Made by a program: the position numbers and the translations under genes. From contig NZ_JAUFQF010000001.1 of the NCBI RefSeq assembly GCF_030409635.1, positions 496,001 to 560,000 on the forward strand: 64,000 bases of DNA, written 5' to 3'. Source of the stretch: Vibrio agarivorans. Lineage in GTDB: Bacteria; Pseudomonadota; Gammaproteobacteria; Enterobacterales; Vibrionaceae. Shown in pieces: positions 52,784 through 62,014 of the stretch (position 1 is its first letter; each line of letters begins with the position of its first letter). Below the pieces are notes generated by a model, which was not told the DNA's origin, made no database searches, and saw only the letters and a program-made list of their open reading frames with translations.

Positions 52784-53080
52784 TTATTTGCAGGAGACAA
52801 ATTGATAGTGAGGTCGAGTAGGGAAGTCTTTTCCCTTTATCACCTTTGCGTGACTTGCATGACCGCAATCAACGGCGAGCGGAATCGTCACGACAAAAGG
52901 CTCACCCTTGTCATCAAACAGTGTCAAATACCGCCTTTGTCCGTCGAGTGATTGTGTCGATGTTTGTCCAACAATGGGAAACGTCACTGTCTCCTCAGAG
53001 CGCTGGCTGACCATAATTAGTACGATCAACGCCAGTGCCATCAAAGCCAATGCAATAATAAATACTTTCGGTTTATCCAT
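52784..53080 (-). CDS. Unknown 98-aa single-pass membrane protein
   Basis: The N-terminus is a short basic head (MDKPK) followed by a strong transmembrane segment at about 6-25 (VFIIALALMALALIVLIMVS). The rest (about 26-98) would be periplasmic, with beta-type sequence (RRYLTLFDDKGEPFVVTIPLAVDCGHASHAKVIKGKDF) and two cysteines (Cys72 and Cys97), which could form a disulfide. No family is recognised. It sits between moeB (70 nt away) and sseA (24 nt away) on the same strand, so it is probably co-transcribed with the Moco genes. Function unknown. Confidence 0.7.
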   Translation of the reverse strand: MDKPKVFIIALALMALALIVLIMVSQRSEETVTFPIVGQTSTQSLDGQRRYLTLFDDKGEPFVVTIPLAVDCGHASHAKVIKGKDFPTRPHYQFVSCK

Positions 53081-53149
53081 TTACCTAGCCATCGTTTTTG
53101 CGGTCGTTGTTATTATTGAGCTCTAATCAGTGACAAGAGCCCATGTGGT

Positions 53150-53899
53150 CTAACTGCATGTTGGGCAGTTTGGCATTTTCATCAAATTCATCTCACGCCA
53201 TGAGAGACTTAATGCATCAAGCATTAAGATTTTTCCTTGTTTCGGCTGACCGTAGTCGGCAAGCACTTTAATCGCTTCCATCGCCTGAACGGCACCAATG
53301 ATGCCGACAACGGGAGCCATAACGCCCGCTTCAACACAGCTTAGAGCGGTATCACCAAACAGTGCACTCAAACATTGGTAACATGGTTGAGATTCATCTT
53401 GATAAGTAAATACGCTGACCTGGCCTTCCATGCGGATTGCCGCCCCGGAAATCAAAGGTGTTTTGTGTTGAAAGCACAATCGATTGAGTTGATTGCGTGT
53501 CTCAACATTATCCGAAGCATCGAGCACGAGATCATGAGATTCAACTAGCGCGTTAAGCTCATCATCATTTAGACGACCATTAATGGTACCGACTGTAATG
53601 TGCGGGTTGAGTTGTCTCAAAGATTGCGCAGCTGAATCAACTTTGGCTCGGCCAATATCATCATCATGATGGAGAACCTGACGTTGCAGATTTGATAACT
53701 CCACAACGTCATCATCAATCAATGTTAGTTTTCCAACACCAGCAGTGGCGAGATACTGTGTCGATGCACAACCAAGGCCTCCCGCACCTAAAACTAATAT
53801 CGAACTCTGTTTTAGCGCCTCTTGACCATCAAAATCAAAGTCTCGTAACACGATCTGACGGTTATAACGCATCATCTCTTGATTAGAAAGAATATCCAC
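53150..53899 (-). CDS. moeB: Molybdopterin-synthase adenylyltransferase MoeB
   Basis: A 249-aa E1-like enzyme that adenylates the C-terminal glycine of MoaD in molybdopterin synthesis. The nucleotide loop VLGAGGLGCASTQYLATAGVG (about residues 36-56) and the catalytic-region DLVLDASDNVETR are present. Four zinc cysteines are visible: Cys173 and Cys176 (CYQC), Cys245 and Cys248 (CPTC). The spacing matches E. coli MoeB within one residue. It lies 9 nt downstream of moeA on the same strand, so the two form an operon. Confidence 0.95.
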   Translation of the reverse strand: MDILSNQEMMRYNRQIVLRDFDFDGQEALKQSSILVLGAGGLGCASTQYLATAGVGKLTLIDDDVVELSNLQRQVLHHDDDIGRAKVDSAAQSLRQLNPHITVGTINGRLNDDELNALVESHDLVLDASDNVETRNQLNRLCFQHKTPLISGAAIRMEGQVSVFTYQDESQPCYQCLSALFGDTALSCVEAGVMAPVVGIIGAVQAMEAIKVLADYGQPKQGKILMLDALSLSWREMNLMKMPNCPTCS

Positions 53900-53908
53900 C
53901 AGCAGGCC

Positions 53909-55144
53909 TTAATAGAGGGTATTATTGAACAGTTGAATTTGAACAGTTTCGCCCGCTTCAACACGACCGCGCTCTCGTTCTAAAACCACAAAGCAGTTGG
54001 CTAGACTCATTGAACGAAACGCACCAGAGCTCTGGTTGCCAGTCGACTCCACAACGAACTGACCGTTTTCAATACTGTAGATCCCGCGCTGATAGTCTGT
54101 GCGACCTGGTGATTTATTAAAGCCCTGTTTGGTTATTGCTGGAATCATTGGCTCTGGTTTCCATTCAGAGCAGCCACCAAGTTTTGCTAATAGTGGTTGA
54201 ACCAAAACATACATGGTAAGCATAGCTGAAACAGGATTGCCTGGCAGGCCGCAGAATAGAGCAGACTCTAGCTGACCGAAAGCAAAGGGTTTACCCGGTT
54301 TGATAGCTAATTTCCAAAAGCCAATTTGCCCAAGCTCTTCAAGAATATCTTTGGTGTAGTCCGCTTCACCAACACTCACTCCGCCAGACGTAACCACAAC
54401 GTCCGCCACAGCTTGTGCTTTCTCAAATGTTGCTTTTAGCGTCTCAGGGCAGTCAGGAATAATGCCTAAGTCTATAGCCTCGCAGCCAAAGTTTTCAATG
54501 AGCGCCGCAATGCCATAACGATTGCTATCGTAGATATCACCCGACTTCAAAGGCTCGCCGAGCGGTCTAAGCTCATCACCCGTAGAGAAAAACGCAACGG
54601 TAGGCTTGCGATACACTGTCACTTTTGCAATGCCCAGCGAAGCTATCATAGGAATATCGCGTGGAGTTAAACGAGCCCCTTTCGGCAGAACTTGCGCCCC
54701 TTGCTGAATATCATCACCCGTTGGGCGAATATTCTGGTTCGGTTTTACGTTATCAACAAGGAACTGGACGCCGCTCTCAAGCACTTTCGTTTGCTCTTGC
54801 ATAATGACGGCATCACAACCAAGCGGAATTTTTGCCCCAGTCATAATACGAATACAGGTTCCTTGTGGCCAATCACCCTCAAAAGGTTGGCCTGCAAAGG
54901 ATTTACCCGCCATTGGCAGCGTATCTGTGCTGGATAAATCTTGTAAACGAATAGCGTAGCCATCCATCGCGGAGTTATCAAAAGGAGGGACAAAGATAGG
55001 AGAGGTGATTTCTTCTGCTAATACATAACCTAACGCTTCTGGAAGCGGCAAGCTCAAGGTTGTTGCAATTGGACTCACAGGCTCAAGCATTTTGAATAGA
55101 GCATCTTCGATTGGCATAAGGCCAGGGGCATCACAGCATCCCAT
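53909..55144 (-). CDS. moeA: Molybdopterin molybdenumtransferase MoeA
   Basis: A 411-aa enzyme that inserts molybdate into adenylated molybdopterin. Diagnostic segments are the N-terminal PLPEALGYVLAEEITSPIFVPPFDNSAMDGYAIR, GDDIQQGAQVLPKGARLTPRDIPMIASLGI, and VTSGGVSVGEADYTKDILEELG with KPFAFGQLESALFCGLPGNPVSAM. The C-terminal domain includes GRTDYQRGIY. The length is the same as E. coli MoeA (411). It is the first gene of a reverse operon moeA-moeB-(98 aa)-sseA and diverges from folE across 159 bp. Confidence 0.95.
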   Translation of the reverse strand: MGCCDAPGLMPIEDALFKMLEPVSPIATTLSLPLPEALGYVLAEEITSPIFVPPFDNSAMDGYAIRLQDLSSTDTLPMAGKSFAGQPFEGDWPQGTCIRIMTGAKIPLGCDAVIMQEQTKVLESGVQFLVDNVKPNQNIRPTGDDIQQGAQVLPKGARLTPRDIPMIASLGIAKVTVYRKPTVAFFSTGDELRPLGEPLKSGDIYDSNRYGIAALIENFGCEAIDLGIIPDCPETLKATFEKAQAVADVVVTSGGVSVGEADYTKDILEELGQIGFWKLAIKPGKPFAFGQLESALFCGLPGNPVSAMLTMYVLVQPLLAKLGGCSEWKPEPMIPAITKQGFNKSPGRTDYQRGIYSIENGQFVVESTGNQSSGAFRSMSLANCFVVLERERGRVEAGETVQIQLFNNTLY

Positions 55145-55303
55145 TGGAAATCCTATTTTCTAGTTATATTGGCGACAACTTTACCACTCGGCTTCATTTA
55201 GCACAAAGAAAGCATCACCATGGGTAATTTGTGGGTGTAATTATTCAAAAATCCGAGTATTCTTGTCAGCCATCCGAAAGGGGTAATATCAAGAGGTAGT
55301 GGA

Positions 55304-55957
55304 ATGACAGGTCTTAGTGAGTCGGCAAAACTCGTAAAAGCAGCGCTCGAAGAGAGAGGGCTAGAAACACCCATGAGTGCCAATTCTTATAGCCGTGATG
55401 AGAAGAAAGAGAAAATTCAACATCACATGCGCGAGATTTTGTCTCTGCTAGAACTTGATTTAACCGATGACTCTTTGGAAGAAACGCCTCAACGAATTGC
55501 GAAAATGTACGTTGATGAGATCTTCTCTGGTCTTGATTACCAAAACTTTCCTAAGATCACTGTGATTGAAAACAAGATGAATGTGAGTGAGATGGTGCGT
55601 GTGAAAGACATTACGCTGACCAGCACGTGTGAGCATCACCTTGTGACCATCGATGGCAAAGCGGCTGTTGCGTACATTCCGCGTGGTAAAATCATAGGCC
55701 TTTCAAAAATCAATCGTATCGTTCGCTTCTTTGCACAACGCCCTCAAGTTCAAGAGCGCATGACCCAACAGATCTTAGTGGCGCTGCAAACGCTACTTGA
55801 ATCAGATGATGTTGCCGTCACCATGGATGCGACACACTACTGTGTGAAATCACGCGGCGTTATGGATGCAACAAGCGTAACGACGACGACAGCGCTTGGG
55901 GGCATTTTTAAATCCAACCCAGCGACTAGACACGAATTTTTACACGGTTTGCGTTAA
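55304..55957 (+). CDS. folE: GTP cyclohydrolase I
   Basis: A 217-aa enzyme that converts GTP to dihydroneopterin triphosphate, the first step of tetrahydrofolate synthesis. The zinc and catalytic motifs are [23 protein letters not shown] (Cys and two His) and [15 protein letters not shown] (His, Cys). The allosteric-type N-terminus ([21 protein letters not shown]) is intact. ATG 55304 follows AGAGG at 55291-55295. A good terminator follows, so it is a single-gene unit. Divergent placement next to moeA puts two pterin pathways side by side. Confidence 0.95.
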   Translation: MTGLSESAKLVKAALEERGLETPMSANSYSRDEKKEKIQHHMREILSLLELDLTDDSLEETPQRIAKMYVDEIFSGLDYQNFPKITVIENKMNVSEMVRVKDITLTSTCEHHLVTIDGKAAVAYIPRGKIIGLSKINRIVRFFAQRPQVQERMTQQILVALQTLLESDDVAVTMDATHYCVKSRGVMDATSVTTTTALGGIFKSNPATRHEFLHGLR

Positions 55958-55983
55958 CCCGATTTCGCCAACCGTTCGATTTT

Positions 55984-56010
55984 AAGCCGCTTCAATTGAA
56001 GCGGTTTTTG
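55984..56010 (+). terminator. Intrinsic terminator after folE
   Basis: CCGCTTC-AATT-GAAGCGG (55987-56004) is a perfect 7-bp stem closed by AATT and followed by TTTTTG. Confidence 0.9.
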
Positions 56011-56065
56011 TTTTCTATGCTAAGTTAAAAAGCAATTACTTAGCTTTCCTTAAAGGAACACACTT

Positions 56066-57451
56066 TTGAGTACTTCATTCAAAACGCTAAATCTACGCCC
56101 CGAGCTGTTAGAGACGCTAGACACTCTAGGCTATACCGATATGACCCCAATCCAACAACAAGCATTACCGAAAGTTTTGGAAGGCAAAGACGTGATTGGC
56201 CAAGGTAAAACAGGCTCTGGTAAAACCGCGACGTTTTCACTAGGGTTGCTAACAAACCTCAACGTAAAACGTTTTCGCGTGCAAACATTGGTACTTTGCC
56301 CAACTCGTGAGTTGGCGGATCAAGTGGCCACTGAAATCCGAACCCTTGCTCGTGGTATCCACAACATCAAAGTATTAACTCTATGTGGCGGTATGCCAAT
56401 GGGACCACAGATTGGCTCATTGGAGCATGGTGCGCACATTCTTGTGGGAACACCGGGGCGTATTCTTGACCACTTGTCAAAAGGGCGTATCAACTTATCA
56501 GAACTCAACACTTTGGTGCTTGATGAAGCCGACCGAATGCTTGATATGGGCTTTGAAGACGCGATCGATGCCATCATTGAACAAGCGCCTAGTGAGCGAC
56601 AAACACTGCTATTTAGCGCTACGTTCCCAGAGAATATCGAGACACTTTCCGGTAAGGTGTTAAAAGATCCTGAAATGGTGAAAGTTGAATCAACACACCA
56701 AGGCTCAACCATTGAACAGCGTTTCTATCGTTTAGATACGACTCAAGAGCGTGATGACGCGCTTGAAGCGCTATTGTTGACTCACAAGCCTGAATCATCC
56801 GTTGTATTCTGTAATACCAAAAAAGAAGTACAAAATGTGACGGATGAGTTGATGCACCGTGGCTTCAGTGTGATTGAACTTCACGGTGATATGGAACAGC
56901 GTGAGCGTGAGCGCGCTTTGACCATGTTTGCTAACAAGAGTATCTCTGTGCTGGTGGCGACCGATGTTGCTGCGCGTGGTCTTGACGTTGATAATCTAGA
57001 TGCCGTGTTCAACTTTGAACTGTCGCGTGACCCTGAAGTACACGTTCACCGAATCGGTCGCACAGGCCGCGCTGGCTCAAAAGGCTGTGCCTACAGCTTC
57101 TACAGTGAAAAAGAGGAGTATCGCGTTGCTCGTATTGACGAATACATGGATATCGCGATCACTCCTTCACAATTGCCAGAAAAGCCAGTTGAACGTCCAT
57201 TCTATCCAAAAATGCAGACGATTCAGATCCTCGGCGGTAAGAAGCAAAAAGTTCGCGCGGGTGACATCTTAGGCGCTTTGACTAAACAAGCGGGTATTGA
57301 GGGTAAACGTATCGGCAAGATTAATATCCTAGCAATGGTCTCTTACGTTGCTGTTGAACATGACGTTGTAAAACCAGCCCTCAAACAGCTGCAAAATGGC
57401 AAGATGAAAGGGCGTCAGTTTAAAGCGCGAGTTATGAAATCTGGTGTTTAA
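56066..57451 (+). CDS. dbpA: DEAD-box RNA helicase DbpA
   Basis: A 461-aa ATP-dependent RNA helicase active on 23S rRNA during large-subunit assembly. It starts at TTG 56066, with AAGGA at 56053-56057; the first residues (STSFKTLNLRPELLETLDTLGY) match the family and no ATG is available. Motifs are Q (TPIQQQALP), I (GKTGSGKT, 47-54), DEAD in VLDEADRMLDMGF, SAT in LLFSATFP, and HRIGRTGRAG. The C-terminal domain (TIQILGGKKQKVRAGDILGALTKQAGI) is the DbpA RNA-binding domain that recognises hairpin 92. It is a single-gene unit between terminators. Confidence 0.94.
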   Translation: MSTSFKTLNLRPELLETLDTLGYTDMTPIQQQALPKVLEGKDVIGQGKTGSGKTATFSLGLLTNLNVKRFRVQTLVLCPTRELADQVATEIRTLARGIHNIKVLTLCGGMPMGPQIGSLEHGAHILVGTPGRILDHLSKGRINLSELNTLVLDEADRMLDMGFEDAIDAIIEQAPSERQTLLFSATFPENIETLSGKVLKDPEMVKVESTHQGSTIEQRFYRLDTTQERDDALEALLLTHKPESSVVFCNTKKEVQNVTDELMHRGFSVIELHGDMEQRERERALTMFANKSISVLVATDVAARGLDVDNLDAVFNFELSRDPEVHVHRIGRTGRAGSKGCAYSFYSEKEEYRVARIDEYMDIAITPSQLPEKPVERPFYPKMQTIQILGGKKQKVRAGDILGALTKQAGIEGKRIGKINILAMVSYVAVEHDVVKPALKQLQNGKMKGRQFKARVMKSGV

Positions 57452-57498
57452 GCTTAGATAGCTATTTTTCGCACCGTGAGAGTGGGCGCTAAAATAAC

Positions 57499-57535
57499 AA
57501 AAGGGGCGACAGTGTTAATCACTATCGCCCCTTTT
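57499..57535. terminator. Bidirectional terminator between dbpA and the flavoprotein gene
   Basis: AAAAGGGGCGA (57499-57509) and TCGCCCCTTTT (57525-57535) pair perfectly over 11 bp. Both strands show a U-rich 3' side, so it can serve both convergent genes. Confidence 0.9.
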
Positions 57536-57556
57536 CAATATATGTTTCTCGGTAAA

Positions 57557-59173
57557 TTAAGCGTTGTTTGCTTGCTCAACCATCGACAGCGCCAATGCTT
57601 CCGCGACTTTAATTCCGTCAATACCCGCAGACAAAATACCACCAGCGTAACCCGCGCCTTCACCAGCAGGGAAGAAGCCTTTCAAGTTAACGCTTTGGTA
57701 ATCTTTACCACGCTTGATAGAGATAGGTGACGAAGTACGTGTTTCAACACCAGTTAATAGGCCATTCGAATCAGCAAAGCCTTTGATCTTCTTATCGAAT
57801 GCAGGAATCGCTTCACGAATTGCTTCGATCGCAAAGTCAGGTAGCGCTTTTGAAAGATCGGTCAGTTTGATACCAGGAGTGAATGAAGGCTCAACATCAC
57901 CAATAGCACTTGGATCGCTACCTTTTAGGAAATCACCGATTTTCTGTGCTGGTGCATCGTAGTTCTCACCACCAAGCACGTATGCGCCTTTCTCTAACTG
58001 ACGTTGAAGACGAATACCCGCAAGAACATCACCTGGGTAATCGGTTTCAGGTGAAATACCAACGACAATAGCGCTGTTTGCGTTACGCTCTGCACGAGAG
58101 TATTGGCTCATGCCGTTAGTTACAACTTGACCTTCTTCAGAAGTCGCCGCTACCACGGTACCACCTGGGCACATACAGAAGCTGTAAACAGTACGGCCAT
58201 TCTTACAGTGATGAACTAGCTTGTAATCTGCAGCGCCAAGAATAGGGTTGCCGGCATTTTTACCGAAACGCGCTTCGTCGATCACTGACTGTTTGTGTTC
58301 AACACGGAAACCAACTGAAAATGGTTTCGCTTCCATGTAAACACCACGCTCATGCAGCATTTCAAACGTATCACGAGCACTGTGACCAACAGCTAGCACA
58401 ACATGACGAGATTTAAGCTCTTCACCATTTGATAGTGTTAGACCGGTAATTTGACCGTCTTCCATATGGATGTCATCAACACGTGTGCTAAAGCGGATCT
58501 CACCGCCGAGTTCGATGATCTTCGCACGCATCTTCTCGATCATGGTGACAAGTTTAAATGTACCAATGTGTGGCTTACTTACATAGCGAATCTCTTCAGG
58601 AGCACCAGAAGCTACGAACTCTTCGATGACTTTGCGGCCATAATGTTTCGGGTCTTTTACTTGGCTGTAAAGTTTGCCATCAGAGAATGTACCTGCACCG
58701 CCTTCACCAAACTGTACGTTAGATTCAGGGTTAAGCGCACGTTTACGCCAAAAGCCAAACGTGTCTTTTGTACGCTCGCGCACTTCTTTGCCACGCTCAA
58801 GAACGATTGGCTTAAAGCCCATTTGAGCCAGTACAAGAGCCGCAAATAGACCACAAGGGCCAAAGCCGATCACGACAGGGCGTTCAGTTAAGTTTTCTGG
58901 CGCTTGAGCAACAAACTTGTACTCCATGTCCGGCGTTTCGCGAACATGTGGGTCGTCAGCAAATTTTTCTAGGAGTTGTGCCTCATTGTCGACAACAACA
59001 TCTAGTGTGTAGATAAGCAAAATCTTACTTTTTTTACGAGCATCGTAGCCACGTTTAAACATGTTGAATGAAAGGATTTCTTCTTTCGCTAAACCAAGTT
59101 TATTGGCAATAGCATCAAGGATAGCGCCTTCTTCATGATCAAGAGGGAGCTTAATTTCGGTTAAACGTATCAT
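57557..59173 (-). CDS. FAD-dependent oxidoreductase of the COG2509 family
   Basis: A 538-aa flavoprotein. The start MIRLTEIKLPLDHEEGAILDAI at 59173 is family-typical; an in-frame extension to 59194 adds seven residues. The N-terminal ferredoxin-like domain is followed by an FAD-binding GxGxxG-type segment (VIGFGPCGLFAALVLAQMGFKPIVLERG at about 103-130). The later sequence contains GEGGAGTFSDGKLYSQVKDP, GFRVEHKQSVID and FPAGEGAGYAGGILSAGIDG. The family is widespread in bacteria, with unknown substrate. It converges on dbpA and diverges from the ferredoxin gene, a possible electron partner by position only. Confidence 0.88.
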   Translation of the reverse strand: MIRLTEIKLPLDHEEGAILDAIANKLGLAKEEILSFNMFKRGYDARKKSKILLIYTLDVVVDNEAQLLEKFADDPHVRETPDMEYKFVAQAPENLTERPVVIGFGPCGLFAALVLAQMGFKPIVLERGKEVRERTKDTFGFWRKRALNPESNVQFGEGGAGTFSDGKLYSQVKDPKHYGRKVIEEFVASGAPEEIRYVSKPHIGTFKLVTMIEKMRAKIIELGGEIRFSTRVDDIHMEDGQITGLTLSNGEELKSRHVVLAVGHSARDTFEMLHERGVYMEAKPFSVGFRVEHKQSVIDEARFGKNAGNPILGAADYKLVHHCKNGRTVYSFCMCPGGTVVAATSEEGQVVTNGMSQYSRAERNANSAIVVGISPETDYPGDVLAGIRLQRQLEKGAYVLGGENYDAPAQKIGDFLKGSDPSAIGDVEPSFTPGIKLTDLSKALPDFAIEAIREAIPAFDKKIKGFADSNGLLTGVETRTSSPISIKRGKDYQSVNLKGFFPAGEGAGYAGGILSAGIDGIKVAEALALSMVEQANNA

Positions 59174-59412
59174 AGGGATGTCTCGTGTTTTCAATTGGTG
59201 TCTTAGCCAGCAATTTATGTAATTACCGACCTATAAGTCAGTAGATTCAGAAAATGACAGCTCACAATGGCGCGCATTTTACGTTAACTTGATTTGTCTG
59301 TCATACTTAATTGAAGGGTTAGGGGAGATAAAGGTTTGGCGCATATTGAAATTTGTTGCTGAATCAGTATTATCGCCCCTCCACAATTTTGGCTAACTAA
59401 GAGTTGATGATC

Positions 59413-59736
59413 ATGGCGTTTGTCGTAACAGATAATTGTATACAGTGTAAGTACACCGACTGTGTGGCGGTTTGCCCAGCCGATGCCTTTCATGAAGGTC
59501 CAAACTTTATGGTGATCAACCCAATAGAGTGTATTGACTGTGGCTTGTGTGAACCAGAGTGTGATGCACAAGCGATCTTCCAGGAAGATGAGTTGACAGA
59601 TGATCAACAAGTGTTTATTGAGCTCAATGCTGAACTATCAGAAGAGTGGCCCGTTCTAACAGAAGTTAAGCCAGCGATGGACGAAGCGGAAAAATGGAAT
59701 GGTGTGCCGAACAAGCTTGATATGTTAGAGCGCTAA
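59413..59736 (+). CDS. fdxA: 7Fe-8S ferredoxin (FdxA type)
   Basis: A 107-aa ferredoxin with eight cysteines at 9, 12, 17, 21, 40, 43, 46 and 50. The positions match those of the Azotobacter-type seven-iron ferredoxin shifted by one, so a [3Fe-4S] and a [4Fe-4S] cluster are expected. The acidic tail after about residue 55 ([39 protein letters not shown]) is also typical. ATG 59413 was chosen over in-frame upstream starts because the family begins MAFVVTDNC. It is a cytosolic low-potential electron carrier. A strong terminator follows. Confidence 0.94.
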   Translation: MAFVVTDNCIQCKYTDCVAVCPADAFHEGPNFMVINPIECIDCGLCEPECDAQAIFQEDELTDDQQVFIELNAELSEEWPVLTEVKPAMDEAEKWNGVPNKLDMLER

Positions 59737-59753
59737 TCTACATCTATATTCAT

Positions 59754-59789
59754 AAAAAAGCGCAGCTTGTTTACAGGCTGCGCTTTTTT
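59754..59789. terminator. Bidirectional terminator after fdxA
   Basis: AAAAAAGCGCAGC (59754-59766) pairs with GCTGCGCTTTTTT (59777-59789) as a perfect 13-bp stem, with T-runs on both strands. It serves fdxA and the convergent methyltransferase gene. Confidence 0.92.
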
Positions 59790-59816
59790 ATTGAAGCTTA
59801 ATGAACAAAACAGTGC

Positions 59817-60551
59817 TTAACTGTGCTGACGTCGAATATTATCGATAATAATCCCAGTCGCCATAGCAACATTCAAAGACTCCGCACCACCGAAAGCAGG
59901 AATAGTAATTTTATCCGTCACATACTGCTCAGCTTCTGCTCGTACACCGTGAGACTCACTGCCCATTAACAAGATACCTTGCGATGAAAATTCAGTGCTG
60001 TGGACACTTTGCCCTTCAAGAAATGCGCCGTAAACGGGAATATCAGCACGCTGTAGATAGTCAGGTAGGTCAGTCAAAAACACAGTGACACGGCCAAAGC
60101 TGCCCATTGTTGCGCGAATCGTTTTTGGGTTGTATGGATCGGCGCAGTCGCGACTTGCGACAATATGCTTAATGCCATACCAGTCAGCGATACGAATAAT
60201 GGTGCCAAGGTTGCCTGGGTCAGACACACCATCAAGTGCGATCATCAGCCCTTCAGCTTTTGGTGTTGCCGTTTGAGGAATCTCAACAATCGCCACGGCC
60301 GCATTGTTACTCACTAAGCTGCTAGCTTTAGTCAATTCATCTAGCGATGCTTCGATACATTCATAAGGAGCTAATTGAGCTTGATGCTGTTGTAAGAATT
60401 CCGCGGTGGCGAAAACCTGTTTTACAACCAACGGCGTATCGAGTAATTCAAGTACGTTCTTTTCACCTTCAACTAAGAATAGGCCATGAGCTTTACGCTG
60501 CTTTTTTTGGCCAAGAGCGCGTAACATTTTAAGTTGGTTTTTTGAAATCAT
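59817..60551 (-). CDS. SpoU/TrmH-family RNA 2'-O-methyltransferase
   Basis: A 244-aa SPOUT enzyme from MISKNQLKMLRALGQKKQRK (start 60551; a longer reading to 60602 adds non-conserved residues). The N-terminal substrate-binding domain contains GLFLVEGEKNVLELL. The C-terminal knot carries the three motifs: NAAVAIVEIP then LDGVSDPGNLGTIIRIADWYG, LMGSESHGV, and IPAFGGAESLNVAMATGIIIDNI. The overall layout resembles RlmB and TsnR proteins. It is expected to methylate a ribose in rRNA or tRNA, but the site cannot be assigned from sequence. Monocistronic. Confidence 0.88.
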   Translation of the reverse strand: MISKNQLKMLRALGQKKQRKAHGLFLVEGEKNVLELLDTPLVVKQVFATAEFLQQHQAQLAPYECIEASLDELTKASSLVSNNAAVAIVEIPQTATPKAEGLMIALDGVSDPGNLGTIIRIADWYGIKHIVASRDCADPYNPKTIRATMGSFGRVTVFLTDLPDYLQRADIPVYGAFLEGQSVHSTEFSSQGILLMGSESHGVRAEAEQYVTDKITIPAFGGAESLNVAMATGIIIDNIRRQHS

Positions 60552-60684
60552 AAGTCTCTTGTCGTAACGATTATGTCGTTGAGGGTGCAAAACGAGTCGC
60601 ATTATATACTTAAGCTTACCCGCTTTGCGAGCGTACTGAGCCTAGTTGGTCCTTTATCGCTCGCTCACCCTTGAGCCGATAAAC

Positions 60685-60713
60685 ATAAAAAGCCCGAGTT
60701 AATTATAACTCGG
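60685..60713 (-). terminator. Terminator after msrAB
   Basis: On the reverse strand GCCCGAGTTA and TAACTCGGGC (60713-60704 and 60699-60690) form a perfect 10-bp stem with a 4-nt loop, followed by a T-run (60689-60685). Confidence 0.9.
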
Positions 60714-60743
60714 GCGAATAGCAACATGAGAGTTTCGTTCTAG

Positions 60744-61871
60744 CTACCCATTAAACAAGAACAGGTAGTTAGCGTAACCATTTTTCTCCATGTCTTCTTT
60801 AGCCACAAACTTCATGGCTGCTGAATTCATGCAGTAACGCAAACCTGTTGGAGCGGGCCCGTCTTTAAATACATGGCCTAAGTGGGAATCACCATAACGA
60901 CTGCGTACTTCAGTTCTTGGGTAAATCAATTTGTAATCGGTTTTTGTGACAACGTAATGCTCATCGATAGGCTTGGTAAAGCTCGGCCAACCTGTGCCTG
61001 ATTTATATTTATCGGTAGACGAGAATAGGGGCTCACCCGACACGATATCCACATAAATTCCTTCTTGCTTGTTATCCCAGTACTCATTATTGAATGGGCG
61101 CTCAGTGCCTTCTTCCTGAGTAACGTAATATTGCAGTTCTGTTAGCTGCTCTTTGATGATGCTTTCGCTTGGTTTAGCATAACGAATTCGAGTAATGCCT
61201 TTGCTTTCATCAATCATCTGGCGAAGGGTTATAGGGTTATCTTCTCGGTCATCACCAAATACCTCATCAAGATAGCGATCTCGCCCGGAAGCGTTGCGGT
61301 AGTACTTATAGCGAAGCTTATTTCGCTTGTAATAGTCCTGGTGATAATCTTCCGCGACATAAAACTCAGTGAAGGGTATCAGTTCGGTTTTGAGCGGTTT
61401 TGGAAAAACGCCAAGCGCATCAACCTCAGCCATAAAGCTTTGTGCAATCTGCTTCTGTTCATCATTGTGATAGAAGACAGCCGGTCGGTAGTGGCGGCCT
61501 CGGTCAACAAACGAGCCCTGATCATCAGTTGGGTCGATATGACGAAAGAACTGGTCAAGCAGTTGCTCATAGGTCACTTTGTTGGGATCGAACGTAACCT
61601 GAATCACTTCAATGTGCTCTGTTTTTCCTGACGACACCTGCTTATAGGTTGGGTTTTCAAGAGTGCCACCTGCATAGCCCGATATCACATCAATCACACC
61701 TGGAAGTCGCTCCAAATCCGATTCAGTACACCAAAAGCATCCCCCCGCAAGTGTGGCGATTTGTGCATTTTTGGTTTTGTTTGCCTTCATATCATCATCG
61801 GCACTGACGTTAAAGAAAACGCCGCCTAGCGCAACGCTACAAAAGGTCAGTAGGGCAATTATTCGCTTCAT
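60744..61871 (-). CDS. msrAB: Exported methionine sulfoxide reductase, MsrA-MsrB fusion
   Basis: A 375-aa protein that repairs both diastereomers of methionine sulfoxide. The signal peptide ([22 protein letters not shown]) ends near residue 24, so it acts in the periplasm. The MsrA domain (about 38-195) has the catalytic Cys45 in GGCFWCTE. The MsrB domain (about 225-370) has catalytic Cys347 ([11 protein letters not shown]), with GTGWPSF and [11 protein letters not shown]. The usual MsrB zinc CXXC pairs are not seen. No thioredoxin domain is fused, unlike Neisseria PilB, so an outside reductant is needed. It is monocistronic with its own terminator. Confidence 0.93.
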   Translation of the reverse strand: MKRIIALLTFCSVALGGVFFNVSADDDMKANKTKNAQIATLAGGCFWCTESDLERLPGVIDVISGYAGGTLENPTYKQVSSGKTEHIEVIQVTFDPNKVTYEQLLDQFFRHIDPTDDQGSFVDRGRHYRPAVFYHNDEQKQIAQSFMAEVDALGVFPKPLKTELIPFTEFYVAEDYHQDYYKRNKLRYKYYRNASGRDRYLDEVFGDDREDNPITLRQMIDESKGITRIRYAKPSESIIKEQLTELQYYVTQEEGTERPFNNEYWDNKQEGIYVDIVSGEPLFSSTDKYKSGTGWPSFTKPIDEHYVVTKTDYKLIYPRTEVRSRYGDSHLGHVFKDGPAPTGLRYCMNSAAMKFVAKEDMEKNGYANYLFLFNG

Positions 61872-61965
61872 TGTGTCACTCCTTCACAGTGGCTCTACTC
61901 ATAAGAACGAGTGAGTTAAGAATAACTTTCACCAATTTTGATACGAATCGCTCCGATTTAAGATA

Positions 61966-61994
61966 CAAAAAAGGCCCGGGTATTAACCGAGCCT
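61966..61994 (-). terminator. Terminator after fhs
   Basis: On the reverse strand AGGCTCGG and CCGGGCCT (61994-61987 and 61979-61972) pair with one G-T wobble and are followed by a T-run (61971-61966). Confidence 0.82.
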
Positions 61995-62014
61995 AGTAAA
62001 ACAGGGGAGTTTGA

